Position numbers and translations under genes: made by a program. A DNA stretch of 64,000 bases, taken from contig NZ_JACSPM010000001.1 in the NCBI RefSeq assembly GCF_014837165.1, forward strand, positions 1,012,304 to 1,076,303. The letters run 5' to 3'. Below, in pieces: positions 54,280-63,248 of this stretch. The notes beneath the pieces were generated by a model. The model was not told the origin of the DNA. It ran no database searches and saw only the letters and a program-made list of their open reading frames with translations. Position 1 is the first letter of the stretch. Each line of letters starts with the position of its first letter. The DNA is from Microbacterium gallinarum. GTDB lineage: Bacteria > Actinomycetota > Actinomycetes > Actinomycetales > Microbacteriaceae.

Positions 54280-54346
54280 TCACCCGGGTGAACATCGCCC
54301 CGGTCGACGGCCGGTACTCTGGCGGGGCGTCGCGATGAGGCGACGC
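54280..54346. promoter_or_regulatory. Divergent control region between two MFS genes
   Basis: TCACCCGGGTGA (54280-54291) is a perfect palindrome and possible operator. GCGTCGC-GATGAG-GCGACGC (54327-54346) is a hairpin in the leader of the rightward gene. TACCGT (54383-54388) is a -10 candidate 7 nt before ATG 54396. Confidence 0.5.
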
Positions 54347-54386
54347 GCCCGCGGGCGCCACCCGCCGTTCATCGAAGGGCCGTACC

Positions 54387-55868
54387 GTGACGACCATGGG
54401 ACCCGACCACTCTCCCGACGAGCCGATCTTCCGCACGCCTGCGCCGCCGGCGGCAGCCAACACCGGTGCGATCCGTCCGTTCGCCGACGTCTTCCAGGAG
54501 GCCGGTTCCGAAGCCCCGGTCCCACGCAAGCGCGTGGTCTCGTGGGCGCTCTGGGACTGGGCGACCCAGCCCTTCAACTCGGTGCTGCTCACCTTCGTCT
54601 GGGTGCCGAGCTTCCTCGTCTCGCCGTTCTTCCTCGATCCCGCCGTCGCCGCCTCCGGCATCGTGAACGGCGAGGAGATCGACTGCGACACCAGCGCGAA
54701 CGCGCTGACGGAGTTCTGCCGAGCACTGGGCGGTCTCGACGCGAATCTCGGCTGGGGCATCATGATCGCCGGCATCCTCATCGCGCTTCTCGCGCCGGTG
54801 CTCGGTCAGCGCGCCGACGCCACTGGCCGCCGCAAGCTCATGCTGGCGATCTTCACCGGGCTGCTCATCCTCAGCCAGCTCGCGATGGCGTTCATCCCGG
54901 GAACGCCGTCGCTCTTCTGGTTCGGGGTGGCGATGATCGCCTTCGGGAGCATCGTCGGCGAGATCGCGGGCGCCAACTACAACGCCCTGCTGGTGTCCGT
55001 GTCGACCCCCAAGACCGTCGGCCGCGTCTCCGGACTGGGCTGGGGGTTCGGCTACATCGGCGGCATCGTCGCGCTCGTGATCGTCGTGGGCCTCATCCTG
55101 GGCGGCGTCCTCGACGGGACGCAGGCGATCACCTTCCAGCTGATCGCTGCGGGGGCGACCGTCTGGACGGTCTTGTTCTGCATCCCGATCTTCCGGAACG
55201 TCCCGGAGCCGCCGGCGTCGCCCGACGCCAAGCGGGTCGGATTCTTCGCCGGCTATGTCGAGCTCGTCCGCTCGGTGGCGCGCCTGTGGCGCGAACACCG
55301 TCCGACGCTGTGGTTCCTGCTGGCCTCGGCGGTGTACCGCGACGGCCTCGCCGCCGTGTTCACCTTCGGCACCGTGATCGCCGCCCGCGTCTTCGGGTTC
55401 GGCTTCACCGATCTGGTCATCTTCGGCGTCGTCCTGAACCTGGTCGCGGGCATCTCGACGATCCTGGCCGGTCGTCTCGACGACCGCTTCGGCCCGAAGA
55501 CGGTCATCCTCGTCGCCATCGGCGGGATCATCGCGTGCTGCCTCGCCGTCTTCATCGGTGCGGGCGCGGGCAAGGGCCTGTTCTGGGCGGCGGGCATCGT
55601 GCTGGCTGCCCTCGTCGGCCCAGCACAGGCCGCATCTCGCTCGTTCCTCGCCCGGGTGACGCCCGTCGGCCAGGAGGGCGAGATCTTCGGCCTCTACGCC
55701 ACGACCGGCCGGGCCGCGAGCTGGATGGCGCCGCTCCTGTGGGGTGCGTTCATCGCCGTCGCCGGCAACCAGACCCTGTACGGCATCCTCGGGATCGCGC
55801 TGATCCTCGCGATCGGCTTCGTGCTGCTGCTGTTCGTCAAGGCCCCGCCGCGCTCGCAGCCCGCGTGA
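54387..55868 (+). CDS. UMF1/Atg22-like MFS transporter
   Basis: The protein has 493 residues from GTG 54387, or 490 from ATG 54396, which a -10 box TACCGT places as a leaderless start. A ~50-residue polar N-terminus precedes ~12 helices. Family marks are WALWDWATQPFNSVLLTFVWVPSF and GWGFGYIGGIVALVI, plus EGEIFGLYATTGRAASWMAP, seen in UMF1/Atg22-like proteins related to amino-acid efflux. The substrate in bacteria is unknown. It is followed by a MarR gene on the other strand (20-nt gap). Confidence 0.9.
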   Translation: MTTMGPDHSPDEPIFRTPAPPAAANTGAIRPFADVFQEAGSEAPVPRKRVVSWALWDWATQPFNSVLLTFVWVPSFLVSPFFLDPAVAASGIVNGEEIDCDTSANALTEFCRALGGLDANLGWGIMIAGILIALLAPVLGQRADATGRRKLMLAIFTGLLILSQLAMAFIPGTPSLFWFGVAMIAFGSIVGEIAGANYNALLVSVSTPKTVGRVSGLGWGFGYIGGIVALVIVVGLILGGVLDGTQAITFQLIAAGATVWTVLFCIPIFRNVPEPPASPDAKRVGFFAGYVELVRSVARLWREHRPTLWFLLASAVYRDGLAAVFTFGTVIAARVFGFGFTDLVIFGVVLNLVAGISTILAGRLDDRFGPKTVILVAIGGIIACCLAVFIGAGAGKGLFWAAGIVLAALVGPAQAASRSFLARVTPVGQEGEIFGLYATTGRAASWMAPLLWGAFIAVAGNQTLYGILGIALILAIGFVLLLFVKAPPRSQPA

Positions 55869-55887
55869 GGGGCGGCGCCCGGCTGCG

Positions 55888-56430
55888 TCACCAGGGCCAG
55901 GCGTCCGCGAGCTTCGTGAGCAGTCGTGCGAGGTCGGCGCGCTCCTCGTCGGTGAACCCGGCCAGGGCGGTGTCGATGGCCTCGCGGCGCTCGCCGCGGA
56001 ACCCCCGCACGAGGGCGGCTCCGGCATCCGTCAATGCCACACGGGTCCGCCGAGCGTCTTCGGGGTCGGCCTCACGGCGCACGAGCCCCAGCTGGAACGC
56101 CTGCTGCACCAGCCGCGAGGCACGCGGCTGATCGACGCCGACGGCGTCGGCGATCTCACCGACGGAGAGAGGGTGGGATGCCGCCGCCAGCGCCTCGAGC
56201 AGGCGCATGCGGGCCGGGCCGCCGATGCGAGGACCGCCGCCCCACGGCGGACCGCCGTGCCCGTGGTGCGCACCGCCGCGCCCCCAGGGTCCATCGCCGT
56301 GGTGATGCGGACCGCGGCCGGAGTGGCCGTGGGGGTCGGGGCCCTCCCACGGCGGGCGCGGGATACGGCGGCCGCGCAGCTTCGAGAGGGCTGCGGCGAT
56401 GTCGTCGGCCGGGGTGGGTTGCTGGGGCAT
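55888..56430 (-). CDS. MarR-family regulator with His/Gly-rich N-terminus
   Basis: The protein has 180 residues from ATG 56428-56430. Residues ~30-70 are a His/Gly/Pro tract (HGHSGRGPHHHGDGPWGRGG then HHGHGGPPWGGG). The MarR winged helix follows (~75-170): LSVGEIADAVGVDQPRASRLVQQAF with wing residues DPEDARRTRVALTDAG. It binds DNA as a dimer. The His tract may bind Ni, Zn or Cu, which is inference. A -10 TAAATT ends 6 nt before the ATG (leaderless). It is divergent from another regulator with the same kind of tract. Confidence 0.9.
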   Translation of the reverse strand: MPQQPTPADDIAAALSKLRGRRIPRPPWEGPDPHGHSGRGPHHHGDGPWGRGGAHHGHGGPPWGGGPRIGGPARMRLLEALAAASHPLSVGEIADAVGVDQPRASRLVQQAFQLGLVRREADPEDARRTRVALTDAGAALVRGFRGERREAIDTALAGFTDEERADLARLLTKLADAWPW

Positions 56431-56436
56431 GGGATC

Positions 56437-56500
56437 AATTTACATGCGACTTGACATATAAAACATTCGCATGTCACACTACATATACATGTACTTAGAC
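56437..56500. promoter_or_regulatory. AT-rich divergent operator/promoter region of the two MarR genes
   Basis: ACATGCGA (56442-56449) pairs with TCGCATGT (56467-56474). TACATGTA-type repeats follow at ~56486-56505. TTGACA (56451-56456) is a -35 for the rightward gene. TAAATT (complement of 56437-56442) is the leftward -10. The low GC content of these ~60 bp stands out against flanking DNA. Confidence 0.7.
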
Positions 56501-56538
56501 ATGTAATCGAGCGGCTCTGCCGCCTTGGAAGGGACCTC

Positions 56539-57351
56539 ATGAACGACGACGACAACACACAGAACACACCCGCCGACGACAACGGCGGCACCCCCGGCGA
56601 CCGTCGCCCGATCGGCTACTGGCTGCGCGCCGTCGACGACCTGCTCACGAGTCAGTTCGCCGCAGCGTTCCAGAACGAGGGCGTCACGCGCCGCGACTGG
56701 ATGCTGCTGAACCTGCTCGCCGGAGACGTCGATGCTCCGCAGGCCGCCGAGCGCCTCGCCCGCAAGGGCAAGCGACTGCGCCGACTGGAGGACCTCGGCT
56801 GGGCCGAAGAGCAGGGCGACGGAACCTGGGCGCTCACCGATGCCGGCCGCGAGGCGCACGCACGTCTCGGCGAGGTCGTGAGCGGCATCCGCTCCCGCGT
56901 CGCCGGCGCCGTCTCCGACGAGGAGTTCGCCACCACGCTCGCTTCCCTCGAGGCGATCGCGCGCGAGCTCGGCTGGGATGAATCCCGACCGTTCGCCGGA
57001 CGACGCGGCTTCGGGCGCGGCTTCGGCCCGGGACGCCGGTTCGGCGGACCGCGCGGGTTCGGCGCCGGTCCCGGCTTCGGGTTCGGACTCGGCTACGGCG
57101 CTTCGCGGTCCGAGGCGTGGGCCTACGGTCATGACGACGACGGATGCCGTGGCCGCGGCGGGCACCACCACGGCCATGCCCCTCACGAGCACGGTCACGG
57201 GCGCGGCCACGGCCACGGCGGTGGCCACGGCGGCGGCCACGGCCACCACGGTCACGACCGGCACGGGCACGGCGGCAAGGGCGGCGAGCGCGCGTACGAG
57301 CGCGGCTTCGACGCCGGATTCCGCCGCGGCCAGGAGGCCGGCGCCGCCTGA
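56539..57351 (+). CDS. MarR/PadR-like winged-helix protein with Gly/Phe and His-rich tail
   Basis: The protein has 270 residues from ATG 56539, after GGAAGGGA. A polar acidic N-terminus (~1-25) is followed by a winged helix (~30-115: VTRRDWMLLNLLAGDV then LTDAGREAHARL). Then comes a helical stretch to ~150, a Gly/Phe/Arg-rich tract (GFGRGFGPGRRFGGPRGFG) and a His/Gly-rich tail (~205-245). The tail contains repeated GHGH and GGGHGGGHGH units. It may bind transition metals or form condensates. The family is MarR-related but unusually long. It is divergent from the regulator at 55888-56430. Confidence 0.85.
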   Translation: MNDDDNTQNTPADDNGGTPGDRRPIGYWLRAVDDLLTSQFAAAFQNEGVTRRDWMLLNLLAGDVDAPQAAERLARKGKRLRRLEDLGWAEEQGDGTWALTDAGREAHARLGEVVSGIRSRVAGAVSDEEFATTLASLEAIARELGWDESRPFAGRRGFGRGFGPGRRFGGPRGFGAGPGFGFGLGYGASRSEAWAYGHDDDGCRGRGGHHHGHAPHEHGHGRGHGHGGGHGGGHGHHGHDRHGHGGKGGERAYERGFDAGFRRGQEAGAA

Positions 57352-57363
57352 GCCGACGCCCCG

Positions 57364-57445
57364 GCGTCGAAGCGTCGGGAGATTCCTGCGCTCGCGGCGT
57401 TCCCAGAACGTCGCCGGGCGGGTTTCTCCCGACGCTTCGACGTGT
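57364..57445. repeat. 82-nt intergenic inverted-repeat element, copy B
   Basis: Arms of 16 bp (57365-57380 and 57427-57442; core GTCGAAGCGTCGGGA) enclose a 46-nt loop. The length and loop size equal those of copy A (6435-6516). Two arm positions differ, each with a compensating change in the partner, and one pair is G-C versus G-U. It begins 12 nt after the stop of the upstream regulator gene and lies before the chelatase. Confidence 0.8.
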
Positions 57446-57500
57446 CGGCGCCGCAAGACTCGTAACACGCGCGCCACATGGCCGGAGCACAATGGAGCCG

Positions 57501-58196
57501 ATGACCACCCCGGCTCTGCTCGCGATCTCACACGGCACGTCCTCACCCGAGGGCCAGGCCGCGGTGGCGGCGCTCGTCGCCGCCGTCGCACAGCGACTTC
57601 CCGACGTCACGGTGCGGCTCGGCCATGTCGACGTGCAGCAGCCCGATGTCGCGGCATCCCTCGATGCCCTCCCCGATGACCAGCCGGTCGTCATCGTGCC
57701 GCTGCTGCTGTCGGCGGGCTACCACGTGCGGGTCGACCTGAAGAAGCAGTCCGCCGGCCGCGAGGGCGTGACGATCGCCCCCGCTCTGGGCCCCGACCCC
57801 AGGCTCGCCGATCAGCTCGCCGCGCGTCTCGCGCAGCTCGACCCCGATCCGGCGAGCGCGGTCGTGCTCGCCGTCGCCGGATCGAGCGACGACCGGGCGA
57901 ACGACGACTGCCGTGCGGTCGGCGCGATGCTGGCAGAGCGTCTCGGGCGACCCGTCGAGGTGGGGTTCCTGGCCGCGGCCGAGCCGCGCCTCGGCGCGGC
58001 CGTCGCCCACGTGCAGGACACGGCGGGCGCGGCCGTGGTCGCGAACTACCTCCTCGCGCCCGGCTACTTCCACGACCTCGCCGTGCGCGTGTCGGGCGAC
58101 TCAGCAGTCGTACGCCCGCTGCTCGACGACGACGAGCCCGCGGCATCCCTCGTCGACATCGTCATCGACCGCTACCGCAGCGCAATCCCCGCATAG
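57501..58196 (+). CDS. Sirohydrochlorin ferrochelatase (CbiX/SirB-like)
   Basis: The protein has 231 residues and contains two duplicated halves. Metal-binding His are in ISHGTSSPEGQ and SAGYHVRVDL of the first half, and the second half ends ANYLLAPGYFHDLAVR. It inserts Fe2+ into sirohydrochlorin to make siroheme for the sulfite reductase encoded next. ATG 57501 is favoured: CACAAT (57488-57493) ends 7 nt before it (leaderless). An in-frame ATG 9 nt earlier also has a weak ribosome site. The 186-nt gap to the reductase suggests a second promoter or a regulatory leader. Confidence 0.9.
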   Translation: MTTPALLAISHGTSSPEGQAAVAALVAAVAQRLPDVTVRLGHVDVQQPDVAASLDALPDDQPVVIVPLLLSAGYHVRVDLKKQSAGREGVTIAPALGPDPRLADQLAARLAQLDPDPASAVVLAVAGSSDDRANDDCRAVGAMLAERLGRPVEVGFLAAAEPRLGAAVAHVQDTAGAAVVANYLLAPGYFHDLAVRVSGDSAVVRPLLDDDEPAASLVDIVIDRYRSAIPA

Positions 58197-58348
58197 CGAG
58201 CGCCCTTTTCCTGGACGCGGTCCGATAACCCCGCTCGGCCGCAACCTCTGTGACGCACCGTTACGCACGGTGACGCCCCTTGACACCCGCCTAGGCCGGG
58301 GCGCATGGCGCTTCTACTCTCGCCGAATGGGCTCGCCAGAGTCCGCCC

Positions 58349-58382
58349 CGGTGACGCCCGGGGACTCCTCCGGAGGTCACCG
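58349..58382 (+). promoter_or_regulatory. Leader hairpin that would sequester the ribosome site of the sulfite reductase gene
   Basis: CGGTGAC (58349-58355) pairs with GTCACCG (58376-58382), whose last base is the first base of the GTG start. Inside it, CCTCC-GGAGG (58367-58376) is self-complementary and includes the Shine-Dalgarno GGAGG. Translation could be controlled by this fold. No known riboswitch class is recognised. Confidence 0.4.
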
Positions 58383-60127
58383 TGACCATCAGCGACACCG
58401 ACACCCGCGCCGCGGCGCCGCCTCCCGCGCGCACCGGCGGAGCCACCGCGCGTCCGCCTCGGCCGTCGTCCAAGCCCAACGGGCAATGGAAGATCGACGG
58501 CACGACGCCCCTGAACGGCAACGAGGAGTGGAAGCAGGTCGACGACGGCCTGGCGGTGCGCGAGCGCATCGAGAGGATCTACTCGAAGGGCGGCTTCGCG
58601 AGCATCGATCCGACCGATCTGCACGGCCGCTTCCGCGTGTGGGGGCTCTACACCCAGCGCAAGCCCGGGATCGACGGCGGCCGCACCGCGACCCTCGAAC
58701 CGCACGAACTCGAGGACGCCTTCTTCATGCTGCGCGTCCGCATCGACGGCGGCCAGCTGACGACCGAGCAGCTGCGCGTGATCGCCGGCATCTCGCAGGA
58801 GTTCGGCCGCGACACCGCCGACCTCACCGACCGGCAGAACATCCAGCTGCACTGGGTCGAGGTCGAGTCGATGCCCGAGATCTGGCGGCGCCTCGAAGCA
58901 GTCGGGCTGGGCACGACCGAGGCCTGCGGCGACGTTCCGCGCGTGGTGCTCGGGTCGCCCGTCGCGGGCATCGCCGCCGACGAGCTCATCGATCCGACGC
59001 CGCAGATCGACGAGATCACATCGCGGTTCATCGGCGATGCCTCGCTCGCCAACCTCCCCCGCAAGTTCAAGTCGGCGATCACCGGGCACCCGAGCCAGGA
59101 CGTCGTGCACGAGATCAACGACGTCGCCTTCGTCGCGGTCGAGCATCCCGAGTTCGGCGTCGGCTACGACCTGTGGGTCGGCGGCGGCCTGTCGACGACC
59201 CCGCGCCTCGCCGAGCGGCTGGGTGTCTTCGTGTCGCCGGATCGGGTGGCGGATGCCTGGCACGGCGTCGCCCAGATCTTCCGCGACTACGGCTACCGGC
59301 GCCTGCGTAACAAGGCGCGCCTGAAGTTCCTGCTCGCGGAGTGGGGTGCCGAGAAGTTCCGCCAGGTGCTCCAGGACGAGTACCTCGGCTACGCCCTCCC
59401 CGACGGACCGGCCGCGCCCCAGCCGCTCGCCCACGGCGACCACGTCGGCGTGCACCGGCAGAAGGACGGCCGCTTCTACGTCGGCGTCACCCCGATCGTC
59501 GGCCGGGTCTCGGGCCCGATCCTCGCGCAGCTCGCCGACCTCGTCGAGGCGCACGGCTCGACGCGGCTGCGCACCACCCCGCACCAGAAGCTCGTCATTC
59601 TCGACATCCCCGAGGACCGCGTCGACTCGCTCGTGGCCGGCCTCGACGAGCTCGGGCTCTCGGCGCGTCCGAGCCTGATCCGCCGCGGCACGATCGCGTG
59701 CACCGGCATCGAGTTCTGCAAGCTCGCGATCGTCGAGACCAAGGCCTACGCGACGGCCGCCGTGCTCGACCTCGAGAAGCGTCTCGAGCAGTTCGAGCTG
59801 CCGCATCCGATCTCCCTCCACGTCAACGGCTGCCCGAACTCGTGCGCGCGCATCCAGACGGCCGACATCGGCCTCAAGGGCCAGCTCGTGACGATCGACG
59901 GCGAGCAGGTGCCCGGATACCAGGTGCACCTCGGCGGCGGACTCGTCAGCGCCGACCGAGACGAGGCCGGCCTCGGCCGCACCGTGCGCGGCCTGAAGGT
60001 CGGCGCCGACGGCATCGCCGACTACGTCGACCGGGTGGTGCGCCGCTTCCTCTCGGAACGGGATGCCGCGGCGGACGAGACCTTCGCCCAGTGGGCGCAC
60101 CGCGCCGACGAGGAGAGCCTCCAGTGA
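58382..60127 (+). CDS. Ferredoxin-dependent sulfite reductase (SirA type)
   Basis: The protein has 581 residues from GTG 58382 (GGAGG upstream). The siroheme/[4Fe-4S] ligands are C440, C446, C484 and C488 (CTGIEFC and NGCPNSC). The protein duplicates the ferredoxin-type reductase repeat. Y90 and C182 are 92 residues apart, the same spacing as the Tyr-Cys pair of the mycobacterial SirA active site, which favours sulfite over nitrite. It reduces sulfite to sulfide with six electrons from ferredoxin. The first ~35 residues are a poorly conserved Ala/Pro-rich extension. Its stop overlaps cysH. Confidence 0.93.
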   Translation: MTISDTDTRAAAPPPARTGGATARPPRPSSKPNGQWKIDGTTPLNGNEEWKQVDDGLAVRERIERIYSKGGFASIDPTDLHGRFRVWGLYTQRKPGIDGGRTATLEPHELEDAFFMLRVRIDGGQLTTEQLRVIAGISQEFGRDTADLTDRQNIQLHWVEVESMPEIWRRLEAVGLGTTEACGDVPRVVLGSPVAGIAADELIDPTPQIDEITSRFIGDASLANLPRKFKSAITGHPSQDVVHEINDVAFVAVEHPEFGVGYDLWVGGGLSTTPRLAERLGVFVSPDRVADAWHGVAQIFRDYGYRRLRNKARLKFLLAEWGAEKFRQVLQDEYLGYALPDGPAAPQPLAHGDHVGVHRQKDGRFYVGVTPIVGRVSGPILAQLADLVEAHGSTRLRTTPHQKLVILDIPEDRVDSLVAGLDELGLSARPSLIRRGTIACTGIEFCKLAIVETKAYATAAVLDLEKRLEQFELPHPISLHVNGCPNSCARIQTADIGLKGQLVTIDGEQVPGYQVHLGGGLVSADRDEAGLGRTVRGLKVGADGIADYVDRVVRRFLSERDAAADETFAQWAHRADEESLQ

Positions 60128-60867
60128 CCGTGTCGCTCGCGCCCCGGATCGCGGCGAAGCGCTCGGCCGAAGAGCTGCAGGCTCTCGCCGAGCGGGGCAA
60201 CCTCGAGCTGGGCAGTCTCACCGAGCATGAGGCATCCCCCGCCGATGCCGTCGCCTGGGTCGCGCGCAACTTCTCGATGACGTCGGCGGCGGTCGCATGC
60301 TCGATGGCGGATGCCGCGCTGCCGCACCTCGTCGCCGAGCACCTGCCGGGCGTCGACGTGCTGTTCCTCGACACCGGGTACCACTTCGCCGAGACGCGGT
60401 TCACGCGCGACGAGGTCGGCCGCGTGCTCGACGTGCGGATCGTCGACGTGCTGCCCGAGCAGACCGTTGCGCAGCAGGACGCCGAGTTCGGCGCGAAGCT
60501 GCACGAGCGCGACGCGGCGCTGTGCTGCGAGCGCCGCAAGGTGACCCCGCTTCGCGACGCCCTCGCCGGCTACGAGGTCTGGTTCACGGGCGTGCGCCGC
60601 GACGAGGCCCCGACCCGCACCCGCACCCCTCTCGTCACATGGGACGAGCGCAACGGCCTGGTGAAGGTGAACCCCGTCGCCGCCTGGACCTTCGACGACC
60701 TGCTCGACTACGCCGACGCGCACCGGGTGCCGGTCAACCTCCTCGTCTCGAACGGCTACCCGTCCATCGGGTGCGAGCCGTGCACCAAGCCGGTCGCCGC
60801 CGGCGAAGACCCCCGTTCCGGCCGGTGGGCCGGGCTCTCCAAGACCGAATGCGGGCTCCACGTATGA
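60124..60867 (+). CDS. cysH: Phosphoadenylyl/adenylyl-sulfate reductase (CysH)
   Basis: The protein has 247 residues from GTG 60124, inside the sulfite reductase stop. The [4Fe-4S]-binding CC...C-x2-C pattern is visible (LCCERRK and GCEPCTKP), together with catalytic cysteine KTECGLHV at the C-terminus. This pattern indicates an APS-type reductase rather than the cluster-free PAPS enzyme of E. coli. It makes sulfite using thioredoxin. The PP-loop start is degenerate (SMTSAAVACSMADAAL) as in the family. The ATG of cysD overlaps its stop. Confidence 0.93.
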   Translation: MTVSLAPRIAAKRSAEELQALAERGNLELGSLTEHEASPADAVAWVARNFSMTSAAVACSMADAALPHLVAEHLPGVDVLFLDTGYHFAETRFTRDEVGRVLDVRIVDVLPEQTVAQQDAEFGAKLHERDAALCCERRKVTPLRDALAGYEVWFTGVRRDEAPTRTRTPLVTWDERNGLVKVNPVAAWTFDDLLDYADAHRVPVNLLVSNGYPSIGCEPCTKPVAAGEDPRSGRWAGLSKTECGLHV

Positions 60868-61874
60868 CCGAGACACTCATCGTCAACGCTGTCGCCGAGA
60901 ACAGGAGTTCTGGCGAGGACAGGTCGATTCCCGACAGATCATCCTCCGCTCGGCAGACCACCGGTTCTGGGCAGCTCGGCACGGCGCTCAGCACGCTCGA
61001 CCTGCTCGAGGCCGAGGCGATCCATGTCATCCGGGAGGTCGTCGCCGAGTTCGAGCGGCCCGTGCTGCTGTTCTCCGGTGGCAAGGACTCCGTGGTCGTG
61101 CTGCACCTCGCCACCAAGGCGTTCGCGCCCGGCCGCGTGCCGTTCTCCGTGCTGCACGTGGACACCGGCCACAACTTCCCCGAGGTGATCGCGTTCCGCG
61201 ACGAGACCGTCGAGCGCCTCGGCATCCGTCTCGACGTGGCCCGCGTGCAGGACTACATCGACGACGGCCGCCTGCAGGAGCGCGCCGACGGCACCCGCAA
61301 CCCGCTGCAGACGCTGCCGCTGCTCGACGCGATCGCCGCCGGCCGGCATGACGCCGTCTTCGGCGGCGCGCGCCGCGACGAGGACAAGGCCCGCGCGAAG
61401 GAGCGCATCATCTCGCTGCGCGACGAGTTCGGCCAGTGGGACCCGCGCAACCAGCGCCCCGAGCTGTGGAGCCTGTACAACGGCCGCCACACCCCCGGCC
61501 AGCACGTGCGCGCCTTCCCCATCTCGAACTGGACCGAGCTCGACGTCTGGCGCTACATCGAGCGCGAGGGCATCCCCCTCCCTCCCCTCTACTTCGCGCA
61601 CGAGCGCGAGGTCTATGCCCGCGACGGCATGTGGCGCCCCGTCGGCGAGTTCTCGCCCCCGCGCGAGGGCGAGAAGGTCGAGCGGCGCACGGTGCGCTAC
61701 CGGACGGTGGGCGACATGAGCTGCACCGGAGCAGTGGAGTCGGATGCCGCATCCCTCGCCGACATCGTCGCCGAAGTGGCCATCTCGACCCTCACCGAGC
61801 GCGGCGCGACCCGCGCCGACGACCGCCTCAGCGAGGCGGCCATGGAGGATCGCAAGAAGGACGGGTACTTCTGA
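60864..61874 (+). CDS. cysD: Sulfate adenylyltransferase subunit 2 (CysD)
   Basis: The protein has 336 residues from ATG 60864. The N-terminal ~45 residues are longer than in E. coli CysD and poorly conserved. The PP-loop is LLFSGGKDSVVVLHL (~70). GGARRDEDKARAKERI and the end EDRKKDGYF match the family. It forms APS from sulfate and ATP, coupled to GTP hydrolysis by CysN. The TGATG junction with cysN implies coupled translation. Confidence 0.95.
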   Translation: MTETLIVNAVAENRSSGEDRSIPDRSSSARQTTGSGQLGTALSTLDLLEAEAIHVIREVVAEFERPVLLFSGGKDSVVVLHLATKAFAPGRVPFSVLHVDTGHNFPEVIAFRDETVERLGIRLDVARVQDYIDDGRLQERADGTRNPLQTLPLLDAIAAGRHDAVFGGARRDEDKARAKERIISLRDEFGQWDPRNQRPELWSLYNGRHTPGQHVRAFPISNWTELDVWRYIEREGIPLPPLYFAHEREVYARDGMWRPVGEFSPPREGEKVERRTVRYRTVGDMSCTGAVESDAASLADIVAEVAISTLTERGATRADDRLSEAAMEDRKKDGYF

Positions 61875-63202
61875 TGACCGCGACGCTGACGGCTCAACCC
61901 ACGCTGTTCCGGTTCGCGACCGCGGGATCGGTCGACGACGGCAAGTCCACGCTCGTCGGAAGGCTGCTGCACGACTCGAAGGCGATCCTCGCCGACCAGC
62001 TCGAGCAGGTCGCCCGCACGTCGGCCGAGCGGGGCTTCGCGCACGGCGCGTTCGACTTCGCGCTGCTGACCGACGGCCTGCGTGCCGAGCGCGAGCAGGG
62101 CATCACGATCGACGTCGCCTACCGCTACTTCTCGACAGGCTCCCGGTCGTTCATCCTCGCCGACTGCCCCGGCCACGTGCAGTACACCCGCAACATGGTC
62201 ACCGGCGCGACGACGGCCGACGCCGTGGTCGTGCTCGTCGACGGCCGCAAGGGCGTGCTCGAGCAGACCCGCCGGCATCTCGCCGTCGTCGCGCTGCTGC
62301 GCGTTCCGCACGTGATCGTGGCGGTCAACAAGATCGACCTGATCGGATTCTCGGCGGATGCGTTCGCCGACGTCGCGGCGCAGGCGCGGTCGGTCGCGAC
62401 CGAGCTCGATATCGACGACCTCCACGTGCTCCCCGTCTCGGCGCTCGACGGCGACAACGTCGTGGACCGCTCCGACCGCACCCCCTGGTACGACGGGCCC
62501 TCACTGCTCGAACTGCTCGAGACCCTGCCTGCGACGGGGTCGCTGGGCGACGACCCGCATGCCGGTCCCGAGCCGCTGCGCCTCCCGGTGCAGCTCGTGC
62601 TGCGGCCGCAGGGCGGTCTCTCGCCCGAGCTGGCCGCCGACCCCGTCGAAGCCGAGCTGCTGCGCGACTACCGCGCCGTCGCGGGGCGCATCTCGTCGGG
62701 CGCCGTGCGGGTCGGCGACCGGGTGCAGCTGTTCCCGTCCGGCATCGCGACGACGATCACCGGCATCCGCTCCTCCGGTCGCCCGGTCGACGAGGCCGTC
62801 GCCCCGCAGTCGGTCTCGCTCGAGCTCGCCGACGAGCTCGACACGGCGCGCGGCGCTCTGGTCGTCACCGAGGGCACGCTCCCCGCCGGTCGTCGCGAGG
62901 CCGACGTCGAGCTGTTCAACCTCGACGCCCGGCCGATCACCCCCGGTCAGCGGGTGCTGGTCAAGCACGGCACGACGACGGTGCAGGCGATCGTCGCGCA
63001 GATCGAGTCGCGGTACGACCTCGACGCCCTGGTCCACGCGCCGGCGCAGACTCTGCACACCAACGACATCGGCCGAGCGCGCCTGCGCCTGGCCGCCGAT
63101 CTTCCGCTCGAGCCGTACGCCTCGAGCCGACACGGGGGCTCGTTCCTCGTGATCCATCCGTCCGACGGCGCCACCCTGGCCGCCGGCATCGTGCGCGGCT
63201 GA
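61874..63202 (+). CDS. cysN: Sulfate adenylyltransferase subunit 1 (CysN GTPase)
   Basis: The protein has 442 residues from ATG 61874. G1 GSVDDGKSTLVGRLL, G3 DCPGHVQYTRNM and G4 NKID (~residue 154) are intact, followed by two EF-Tu-type β-barrels. It lacks a C-terminal CysC kinase domain, and no APS kinase gene lies here, consistent with direct APS reduction by CysH. It drives CysD by GTP hydrolysis. It ends 46 nt before the lipoprotein gene. Confidence 0.95.
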   Translation: MTATLTAQPTLFRFATAGSVDDGKSTLVGRLLHDSKAILADQLEQVARTSAERGFAHGAFDFALLTDGLRAEREQGITIDVAYRYFSTGSRSFILADCPGHVQYTRNMVTGATTADAVVVLVDGRKGVLEQTRRHLAVVALLRVPHVIVAVNKIDLIGFSADAFADVAAQARSVATELDIDDLHVLPVSALDGDNVVDRSDRTPWYDGPSLLELLETLPATGSLGDDPHAGPEPLRLPVQLVLRPQGGLSPELAADPVEAELLRDYRAVAGRISSGAVRVGDRVQLFPSGIATTITGIRSSGRPVDEAVAPQSVSLELADELDTARGALVVTEGTLPAGRREADVELFNLDARPITPGQRVLVKHGTTTVQAIVAQIESRYDLDALVHAPAQTLHTNDIGRARLRLAADLPLEPYASSRHGGSFLVIHPSDGATLAAGIVRG

Positions 63203-63248
63203 CGCGCACCCGTCCTGCTCCACCCACTGCCATCTAAGGAGGCGAACC

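Noticed and set aside
58280..58320. Promoter from TTGACA (58280-58285) and TACTCT (58315-58320) before the sulfite reductase
   Set aside because: The spacer is 29 bp, too long for a usual sigma-70-type promoter; no better pair was found.
58197..58381. SAM, cobalamin or other riboswitch in the sulfur leader
   Set aside because: I see no conserved riboswitch core, only the start-site hairpin reported above.
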